Assembly (NCBI GenBank): GCA_018873245.2
Contig: JAEMBT020000004.1
Span: 9,502,652-9,566,651 of the forward strand
Reading direction: 5' to 3'
DNA length: 64,000 bases
DNA from: Archegozetes longisetosus
Lineage: Eukaryota > Arthropoda > Arachnida > Sarcoptiformes > Trhypochthoniidae
Shown here: positions 54,374-64,000 of the stretch, in pieces
Layout of the letters: each line of letters begins with the position of its first letter
Position numbering within the stretch: position 1 is the first letter of the stretch
Program-made: the position numbers and the translations under genes
Notes under the pieces: model-generated
Databases searched by the model: none
What the model was told of the DNA's origin: nothing
The model's input: only the letters and a program-made list of their open reading frames with translations

Positions 54374-56671
54374 ATCATCTCAAATCACTTCTTTACATTT
54401 AATTTATTGTACTTCAACTCAAATAAAAGATAAGATCTACTTAGATTGAACTTATGATATTTTGTAAAAATTTTCTCAACCAATTTAAAACTATTAAATC
54501 ATTTTTGTAAAGACTAAAGATATTCCGACGTCAATCAAATTTTGCAATCATTGCCATTTATTTATTGCTTTTATAAAAATTAGTTTTCATGTTTGCCATC
54601 ATTGGGAAATTGCTATTAGATGCTAAACTTTTTTTATGCCAGCGATAAGTTTGATTTATGAGAATAATCTTCACTGTTTTAGCCTGAAAGATGAAATTTC
54701 AAGAATTTTTATTAAGATTACTACAATTAGTTTTCAGTTGATTGAAAGCGTTTTGATAAAGTAACAGTTAGGAGTCGGTCCTCAACAGAAGTTATTATTT
54801 ATATGTAACAAAGTGAGTCATAAATCTACTGAACTATACCTAAACATCATTAAGCAGGTTATCAAAATAGAGTCGGAGAGATGGTTGAGTCACTCGTATG
54901 TTAACATTAGAGATCCAACTTCTCTATAATTCATAGCTATCTACTAATAGTTGTTCACTTAACTTAATTGTCAAACCAACTTAAGTCAACTGCGAAATCA
55001 GTTTTTAGGATCAATTTGAACTCATTTGACATGTTAAAGATTTTTAACTTTAGTTCTTTAATTTATGAAGATTTCGGAATAGTTGGTATGAAAGAAAGTT
55101 ATATAAAGGTAAAAAGTTCAATAAATAGATTGCGGTAAAAGCTAAATAAAGAGATAAAGTGTGCATTTTAATTTTTTATTGCTTCCGTTAAGTGTGACCG
55201 ATAAGACAAAAAATTCAACTTGATTGCAAACGCGCGTATCACTTCAAATCCGTACCAAACTGAGTCTGCCCTAAATTGGCTTAATGGTCAAAATTTGTTG
55301 TCAGTTTGATCATGTTGTTTAGATTGCATAGCAACGCCTTCCTTCAATTGCATGAATTATATTTCGATTTCGATAATTAATCAAACAGTGTTTCAAAACT
55401 TAATCGATTGTTGTACTAAATATAAACATATATTGGATCGCATACCCAAAATATCCGATATAAAGATAGTTTTCTCTAGAAATCATTCATCACAAGCAAC
55501 AACTGAACTGTCGATCGATTTCTATGAACTCAAAGTCAGTTATAAATGGATCTGATAGTTTATAGTTCAATATTCTATCCTTAAATCTTTACTATTGCTT
55601 AGAGTTTGTAAGATAATTAACTTTTAGAACTTTTATCAACTTTTATGAGCAAGTGTTGCAATACTGTGCCACAAAGTAGAAGAAAATTAAATCTAAGAAA
55701 ACATATAGGATTATAATTAATGAGCTTAAGGACTTATTGTTGCAACTTCAGTCAAAAAATGTTTGCACTCAAGTTATTTAGAATTTGTTCAATTGAAAAC
55801 AACAAAAGACTACATATTTGTTAACACAATTACCGTTTGGCGGCTTGATTAGCACAAATCGATTGAGAGCTACAAATCACTAACTGTCTGTTAACCTTAA
55901 TAACCTAAAAATATAGAGATCCTTCAAATAGCAAGATATGGAAAAGTTTCAAACATTGCACCCAGTGAGTTGGCGATAGTAATAAGAAAAAGGCTGTTGC
56001 TATGTTAGTCTCCCTATCATGAGCGCCAGTTAGGTTAGGTTAAATTTGATCTCTAACTTTTGTCTAACTAATTATCTAACTTTTGCTATATTCAATATTC
56101 TATAAGTTTCTCATGTACGTCTCCAATATATATCTGACGTATAATGGTCTGATAGAGAGCGTCTCGTTACAACACTTCGCTTCTAGTTGCTATCAAGGAT
56201 CATCAATTCATTAAGTGTATACATTAGTATTTCAACAGTAAATTTAATTCAAATCGTAACTAGTATATGACCTAAGAAAAGATTATTTACTACAATTTTG
56301 ACCAACCGATTCATCTTAAAAATTGTGCCTAAAGTCCAAATGACATTTGCAGTTTATCCTGATTCTCGCCAATAGTTTATAGTTGTTTTGTCCATAAGTT
56401 ACAGACAGATGTCACTTGTATTGACACGAAAAGGATGGGCCGCTCTTTGGAAGAGCGTCACATCTCATACGTAGTTACGAATGTGGTTGTGCCGTTATTC
56501 TACAAATACTACAAATAGTGACAAACGTTTATTCTCTCCACAACAGAATGTGATTAAGAATTGAAATATTTGATTAGTAAATAAACAGCAAACTAATTGA
56601 TAAAAGATAAGAAATAAGAAATATAAAAATCAATTAAAAAGTCATAATTAGTATAAAAATCAAATATAGGG
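54374..56671. other. Spacer between the LHFPL gene and APH-1
   Basis: About 2.3 kb with the LHFPL 3' end, one dispersed-repeat copy (55974) and a short unrecognised open frame at 55352-55555. No other gene seen. The APH-1 promoter should lie near the right end. Confidence 0.5.
55974..56109. repeat. Dispersed repeat, copy 2
   Basis: Matches 16399-16513 in two ordered blocks (55974-56010 and 56086-56109). The extra spacing contains a short TCTAACTTTTG-like internal reiteration at about 56050-56084. Confidence 0.4.
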
Positions 56672-57704
56672 ATGACATTAATGGAATTTTTTGGTTGTAC
56701 TTTCATAGCATTTGGTCCACCATTTGCTATGTTTTGTCTTCTTATAGCAAAAGATCCCATAAGAATTATTATATTAATTTCTGCGTACGTCTCATCCATT
56801 TCTCATATCTATTTCCAACATCTCATTCATTTCTCTTTTCTTATCTTTAGTGCATTCTTCTGGTTATTGTCTCTATTGTTGTCATCAATCTTGTGGTCAT
56901 CAGTAGTGCCTCTGAAGGACTATCTAGTATTTGGTGTCACTTTTTCGATCATATTCCAAGAAATATTCCGTTATCTATTTTATAGACTTATTCTGTAATC
57001 AATTTTTTGACACTTTATTGAACTAATGAATTATGAAAACTAAACGATATATTTTTCAATATCAGAAAAGCAGAAACTGGGTTGAAAAAGGTATCGGAAG
57101 TTGGTTCGCAACCGGGACATAACATTTCCAACAGTCGATCACAACTGGCTTTCGGTTAGTATTCATTATGATTCGTTTGCTATCAGTTATTTCAACTTAA
57201 ACTCTAAGTAACATATTATTTGTTGTATTTTATGTTGATAGTTTCAGGACTTGGTTTTGGTATAATGAGTGGTTCGTTTTCCTTGACAAACATATTGGCC
57301 GATAGTGTGGGTCCGGGAACTGTTGGACTAAAAGGAGATTCGCATTACTTTTTCTTATGCTCATCTCTGACAACTCTCGCATTCATACTTCTTCACACAT
57401 TTTGGGGCGTAATTTTTTTCAAAGCCTGTGACAATAATAATTATTTCCTTATCTCTTATGTTCTTTTGTCACATTTCATTGCATCAGGAATTGTAAGTCT
57501 GATCAATGTTTGTTTATAACTTTCGTCATCAGTCTTATTGTTAATTCTTATGTTTGATAGACATTTATCAACGAAAAAGAATTATATGTCGTATCGATTC
57601 TACTCGAATATGTGATCACATTCATCACATCAATGTTTGCATTCCATTCCGCGGGTGGAAAGTTTGATAGTTTGAAAAGTCTTTTCAAAATGCATCAACA
57701 CTAA
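56672..57704 (+). CDS. APH-1: Gamma-secretase subunit APH-1
   Basis: Multi-pass membrane scaffold of gamma-secretase (with presenilin, nicastrin and PEN-2), which cleaves Notch, APP and other type I membrane proteins. Five exons: 56672-56784, 56851-56994, 57066-57154, 57242-57492, 57561-57704; introns of 66-87 bp, phases 2, 2, 1, 0. The protein has 246 residues, normal for the family. The N-terminus MTLMEFFGCTFIAFGPPFA is typical. Exon 2 gives WSSVVPLKDYLVFGVTFS and EIFRYLFYRL. The GxxxG-type helix motif reads SGLGFGIMSG at about 116-125. The two conserved membrane histidines lie in LLHTFWGV and LLSHFIASG; NILADSVGPGTVGLKGDS is the conserved loop. The C-terminus ends in FHSAGGKFDSL and a short basic tail. 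No key residue is missing. It lies between the LHFPL and PP2A B55 genes on the same strand, with no sign of shared transcription. Confidence 0.97.
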
Positions 57705-60700
57705 TAATCTATTCATCAAACAAATTAATATTATTATATTTATTTGTAACACCACACGAGCACAAATTATTGTTAAAGAGAAAAACAATATTTTTTATCT
57801 ATAAGACCATTAAATCGAGCAAACCTTTCATTAGTCCCACGAGAAAAATGTTTTATTTTAAAACTTTGATTAACTCATTTTCTGTTGACTCATTGTTAAT
57901 TATATTTATAAAAAATGTTTGATATTCAAATTTAGCTTTGATTACAAAGTTAGCAGAGAATGATTGAGCTTTAAATATGAACTTAGTAGTGAAGTTTATT
58001 GAATTGTCGCTGAATGTCTGGATATTAACTTAAAGTATCAACAGTAGTCCATGTATAACACTACACAACACAACTCAAATTAAATTACGACTAAAACTCT
58101 ATAATTCAGAATATTGACCAATTTTTTGAAATAACAGTCGCTCGTAATTTAAATTTGATAAATACTGCAAAAAGTAATGCTGAGAACATTGAGCAGAATT
58201 CAAAATTGTAAAATTTCGTTAAATCATTTTGATTAAGATATTTTGAAGCCTTGATTTCAAACTTGAAATTTTCAGAAAGTAATTCCAAAATATATTTAGA
58301 AAGTATTTGATTCCAAAGTCTCTTCCTATTAGACTAATTCTAATTCTGTATAAATCTCATTAACCAATGAATGAGAAGACAATAACTTATTTACTTGATA
58401 TTCACTGTTTGAAATGAAATTTTGTTAACCAAAAATAGAAAATAACGAATTAAATATTGTAAAATTATTAACATTTTCTAAAATATAATGAAAATAAATA
58501 ACATTTACAATATTAAAATTTCGAATTGACAATATGTTGTTTATTTAATACTTATTATGACTAAACTATTAATTCCGCTACAAACAATACTAATTACAAA
58601 TTACAAATTAATTACGAAAAATTAACTATCATTCTTAAATTTAATTAACCATTGTGACGAATAGTGCAACAATTAAACGCTTCTTATTTTTCCAATCAGT
58701 TTCATGGCTTTTAGTGTGAACTCTAAGCCATGTTTACCAATGTTAATTGAATTTTCATTGTTTTTACCTTGAATATAACTGAAGATCAATAATATTTAAT
58801 TCAAACATCAAGATAATTATTCTTCGAAATTTGGATAATAGTTTCAAATTTCAAATATTCTGTCACTTTAGCTATATTTTTCATACTGTGATCCAGAAAT
58901 CAGTTGTGAAAATACATGAAATAGTTTAAAACAAATTGATTTCTCTTTAGGTGCATTCTCAGTGGAATTGTGTTAAAAGCACTTCTCTATAATTCCACAA
59001 ATAGTTTCTGAACTTATGTTTGTTTGTGTTACTAATAAACTACAGAATGGAAACAGTGCTGGTGGAGAAATTAATTGTATGATTCTATACTCTCTAATAT
59101 AGCTTGTATTATGATTCTTAACAGTTACGTAGACACACAGTGCAACAGGAGTACTTTATTGATCACAAAAAACTAACTCCGCCAATTACTTCTTTAATTA
59201 CTCCCCATCACGGTTCTATTATCTGAAATTCTCTCAAATAAATGTATGGCATCACCAGCTTTACTAAACTTGGTCTAATCTTGTATAACCTCCAGGCTGG
59301 AAATAAAGGTGAGAATATCTACGCTTCGAGCTCATATTTGTTTAGAGTCTGTCACTGAATATTTGTAGCCTTACTGTATATAAACTAAACGATCGATTAT
59401 AAGAATATCTGACTGTATCTAACTTTTTATGCGCAAATAACTCACCAAAATGTCAAGAATTTCCTTTATTCTTATTCTCAAGCTATAAAGTCAGTAATTT
59501 TTTCAAGAATTTTTGAGCATTACATAATGCATAAAATTTAGAGTACCAGTAGTTTATAGCTTAAAAATTTTGTTATTTCAAGAGCGTATAAATTGTGATT
59601 TTTGCTTAAAAATGCTAAACCATGCACAAAAATCTAACCATTTTTAACTTTAATTTTCCAGAACTTTATTTGGGAATATCTATGAAAATCACATTTTTCT
59701 CAGCCATTATTTTTAAAAAATATGATATTTTTTCATTGAGATCAACTAAAACTTTACTAGCTAATTAATTACCCTAATCATATCAAATACTCATCAATTA
59801 ATTATTGGTTTTTGTTTAGAGATAAAGGTTTGAGAAATAAAATTCATTGCACTTTAAATATTTTGATTTTGTTCGAACAATAAAACGTTTTTATCTCATT
59901 TTACTAAAATATCTATCGACCTAATACTAATATATCTAATTGAATCTTTCTGTAAAGAAATATTGAAATTAATTTGTATAAAATATATCTTAATAGTAGA
60001 AAATGCATTACACTAATGTTTATGAGAATTCATATGAAAACAGTTAAACTTTACATTGAGTTTTGTATTTTATTACTTCATAGTGTATAGTTTTATTACG
60101 TGAATATCGATCTTTATAGAATTCTAATACTGACATTTCAGTTACATTATCTAAATCTATCTGTTGCATCAGTTCCGCTCTTTTGATATTCACAAAAGTT
60201 CAAAATACAGTTCATATAAAAATTTATTTCATGATTTGAATAAAATATATAAGCCTTGAGTCTTATTCTGAGGATCTAAAGGCTTGTTGTCTCAGAAAAA
60301 CAAAGACTTTTAACGAATGGAAGAAAGACATTGAATTTAGTTGTCGGCGATTATTGATTCTGTTATAAGTATATAAAGAGATCATACACTAGGATATTTG
60401 TCAAATCTTATGCGATTAGAAGTTCAGCCCTTATTTATGTAATTTTTTCAATATTTGTTCGTGGATATTGTCATAAGGGCTTGTGATTAGTTAATAGATT
60501 ATGCTTAAAAAAATAAAAACATTATTAAGCAATACTTACACGAGCCTTGTTCATAACTTATACCTACTCACGGACTTGTATTTAGAGTAACAATACTTAC
60601 GTCCATCATATGCTCAATTAATAATCTAATCGAAACAATACTAACATTTTTCTTCTGCTAAATTTAAATCTATTTCACATTGGATAATCCTTTCAAGACA

Positions 60701-62281
60701 TATCATTTAATTCTGTTCAGATCTTTGTTCTAATTATTCAGGAGAATGCAACGATGTAAGCAGGTTAGATGCAATGTTATTCAAGTTATGAAAGTTTTGT
60801 GGCTAATCTAATTACAAGTCTTATAGGAAATAATCCATTGGTCTGCTTACAAGTGATTAGTGAAGTTGGCTCAAACAAATTATTCTATTCGTTATGAATT
60901 CTAAAGAAAGTATTCGTAATGCTTTAACGCTATGGTTATCAAAGATAAGTTTAATCATATTGTTGTTGTATTTTAATGAACTTTTAGAGAATTGTGCTGT
61001 GCAATATTGTTGATTGACTAAGACTTTAGAATGTGAAAATCGTATTTGTTAGACCTACAAAAGTAGAAAGAATTGCTAAATAGATGTAAATTGAGAACCA
61101 GTCAATTCAATATTCAGGCTCAGCTTTATTCAAACTAGAATTCAATCACAATCTGATTGAGTGTTTTGCCATCACTTTGCCTTGGCTTCTGCACCACTGC
61201 TCATATACTGCTAGCTTCCTTCTGAGTACACTATATAAAAGAGCAATACTTGCTCTCAATGTAGTTCAATGTGAACAAAAATCAATATAAGTTAAGGTGA
61301 ACTAAATACTCACTTCTTTCCATCCAATAATATTTAAACTGATTTTTCAATGACTAACACTTAAGCCTCTCTGACATAAGAATATAGCTTTTTTAGCAGT
61401 AAAAAGTGTTAAGTTTTAATTTTCGACTTGTAATCAATATTGAGCGTAATCTGCGTTTATAATGGCATCGTTAAGTGCAATCAATTTAAAATTGATGCAA
61501 ATCAATAATGTAAAAGGAGCTTAATTTGATATTATAAGCGTTTTATGGTTAGGCAAGTCGTTTGCACTTCTAGGCAAAGCTTTAGTTAAGAAGTAAGAAC
61601 TTGAATGCCATAGCACTTACAACAGACATAAAAACACTTCATATACGAATAGATTTAGAGTTAAATAGTAAGTCATGCTCAAATGTAATTTGCAATACTA
61701 TCTGTACAAAAATTTGCTTATCTCTACTGATAGTTTGATCAATTGCTCAACAGATTAAACAGTGAACAGTGTATAAAAGTATAGCTTAATTTGACAATTA
61801 GTAATGCGCATACAATCAAATTTCAATTGTTCTGCTTGCCTCTAAAGAATAGCTTATAAATAAATGAATGGTCCCTAAAGTCAGTTAAATATTTTGAGCT
61901 CAAGGCACACAAATAGGAAAGACCGGCGTTTTCTCAGTTAACTATATTCTGCTGAACCAAAATAGTGTTCAAATCATAATAAAAACTCATTCAGATATCA
62001 AATACTGATAAATATTTAGATAATAAATAAATACAATTAATAGGACTTTAGTTTTTTAAAATTACATTAATATATTTTGTCTTGTTTTATATTCTTTTAA
62101 TTGAAGTCATATTTTCTTAATTTAATGATAAATGTGAAATATTGAAACCATTAATAATAAATTAGCGCCAAATACTAGTGAAAAGGATTAAAACATTTAT
62201 AAAATTGTGTTCGTCATCCAAGTAGTGTTTGAATTAGTGTCTCTAAATACTTAGTGTTATATTGAGCCAAGTGTTCAGTTA
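57705..62281. other. Spacer between APH-1 and the PP2A B55 gene
   Basis: About 4.6 kb of very AT-rich sequence with no recognised gene, RNA or substantial repeat. Open frames here are short and overlap on both strands. Confidence 0.5.
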
Positions 62282-64000
62282 ATGGCAGGTGAGTCTCATG
62301 AGCGATCAGTCCAGTGTTGATGCGGTCTCTGCACCACAACATCTCAATCGCTTCGCCTCTAAATATCTGTCGTTCACTCATAGCTTTCTCTCTCAATATC
62401 TGTTTTATAGTACTTTTGCTATTCGTTTGTATTTCCATTATTGCTCTGTTGAACTAACTCTTCACTCAAGTTCTGTCCAATGCTTACATTTTCAATACTA
62501 ATCCATATATTCATCTAAATTTTCTAATTAATAATTATTTATTTAATATTTTCTTATTTATTATCCTATTTCTCAATCGACATTCACTTGAAATTAACTC
62601 AATTTAAACAAATAATTCCAAATCAATTTTCGTCAATATTTTTTTATAAATATTTGTTTTTATAACAAATTATTTGTTTATGCTTTTTATGTTTTAATTT
62701 TTCACTAATCTTTGACTCCATTTAAATGATTGTTATTTAACAATAATTGAACAAATAATAAATATTTAGTTGAAATGATTCGAACTAACAGTTAAGTGAT
62801 TATTATTTTGGCAATTATTTTACTTATTAATAATTTCTTTAAATAATCACTAAATAATTGTGCAAATTTCGAGAAATGAAAACATTTAATTAATTAATTA
62901 ATTAATTTTGATTATTTACTATATATTTAAGGAAACGGCGAAATTCAGTGGTGTTTCTCTCAAGTCAAGGGAACTCTTGAAGACGAAGTCACTGATGGTA
63001 TGGAAGACATGATAATTGTTTAGACATTTCATTTCTACTAATGGCTGTTTTGTCTCTAAATTGAATAAATAGCTGACATAATATCATGCGTTGAATTCAA
63101 TAGTGATGGAGAACTGTTGGCCACGGGAGATAAAGGTGGACGAGTTGTCATTTTCCAAAGAGATCCATCTGTTAGTAATCCAGTTATTTTTAGATAGTAT
63201 TTCATAACCAATTGTTTATTTCAACCACCTAATTAACCAATAGTCCAAACAGTCAGTTCCGCGAAGAGGCGAATATAACGTCTATAGTACTTTCCAAAGC
63301 CATGAACCAGAATTTGATTACTTGAAGAGCTTAGAAATCGAAGAAAAGATCAACAAAATTCGTTGGTTGAGGAGGAAGAATCCGGCCAACTTCCTCTTAT
63401 CCACCAATGATAAGACAATTAAGTTATGGAAAGTCTCCGAAAAAGATAAGCGAATCGATGGCTACAATTTGAAGGACGACAGTGGACAGCTACTAAAAGA
63501 CCCGAACTCAGTCACATCATTAAGAGTACCGATTGTGAGACCTATGGATCTTATGGTTGAAGCTAGTCCTAGAAGAATATTTGCCAACGCGCACACTTAT
63601 CATATTAACTCAATTTCCGTGAACAGTGATCAGGAAACCTATTTATCCGCTGATGATCTTCGTATCAATCTTTGGAATCTTGAAATTACTGATGAAAGCT
63701 TTAGTAAGCATTTGTTCATTGTTTTAATCATATTTTCTTTCTTGTTGTTTTCATTTACCAATGAATCGGTCAATTATTTTCTTCAGATATTGTCGATATT
63801 AAACCCGTAAATATGGAAGAGTTAACCGAAGTGATAACGGCCGCTGAATTTCATCCTAAACATTGTAATTTATTCGTTTATAGCAGTAGTAAAGGAATTA
63901 TCAGGTTATGCGATATGAGAGCGGCAGCTCTTTGTGATCAACACGCGAAAAGTGAGACATTATTGGCCATGATTCAAATTTTAATAATCTTATCAATAAT
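62282..64000 (+). CDS. PP2A B55-type regulatory subunit, 3'-truncated by window end
   Basis: B55/PR55 (PPP2R2; fly twins) is a WD40 propeller that targets protein phosphatase 2A to its substrates. Exons: 62282-62288 (only ATGGCAG), 62932-62997, 63073-63170, 63244-63703, 63787-63951; the next exon lies beyond the window. About 265 of the usual 440-450 residues are present. Near-invariant family blocks: [130 protein letters not shown], and [19 protein letters not shown]. The first intron (643 bp) follows just seven coding bases and includes a (TTAA)n run at about 62886-62909. The last visible donor is GTGAGA at 63952. An open frame running on past 63703 is intron read-through, not a real end. 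Confidence 0.97.

Noticed and set aside
55352-55555. 67-codon open frame between LHFPL and APH-1
   Set aside because: No recognised family and no continuation by plausible splicing; kept only as a note.

Overview
This is a eukaryotic nuclear window: AT-rich, with spliced genes, GT-AG introns mostly 65-90 bp, (CT/GA)n microsatellites and gene-poor spacers. The proteins (tandem SoxB2-type HMG genes, PEX1, APH-1, LHFPL, PP2A B55, WDR6, FAM43) are animal. Two SoxB2 genes in tandem and mostly very short introns fit an arthropod, perhaps a mite, but the species cannot be fixed from sequence alone.

Layout: 1-2407, 3' part of a WDR6 homologue (+) carrying an apparent one-base frameshift. 3890-4676, FAM43-like PTB-domain adaptor (-), convergent with WDR6. 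11377-13692 and 29912-31410, two SoxB2/Sox21-like transcription factors (+), their HMG boxes interrupted by introns at different places. About 16 kb without a recognised protein gene lies between them and about 15 kb follows the second. 46416-50003, PEX1 (-), the peroxisomal AAA ATPase. 52614-54373, LHFPL tetraspan protein (+), divergent from PEX1. 56672-57704, APH-1 (+), gamma-secretase subunit. 62282 to the window end, the 5' part of the PP2A B55 regulatory subunit (+). Exon joins below were worked out by hand from splice signals, reading phase and family similarity.

The most interesting non-coding signal is a family of three microRNA-like hairpins (near 7.6, 21.6 and 26.8 kb) dispersed around and between the two Sox genes. 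Their 3' arms are nearly identical over about 25 nt, while the 5' arms and loops have diverged but still pair, as expected for a duplicated microRNA family and not for a simple inverted-repeat transposon. A fourth, unrelated long hairpin lies at 17.6 kb. Near 40.1 kb a tRNA-like unit with A box, B box and T-run terminator is followed directly by an approximately 200 bp foldback repeat.

The genes do not form one pathway. The two Sox factors and the hairpins may form a regulatory neighbourhood (inference). The others are housekeeping or membrane genes with independent roles in tRNA modification, peroxisome import, intramembrane proteolysis and phosphatase targeting.
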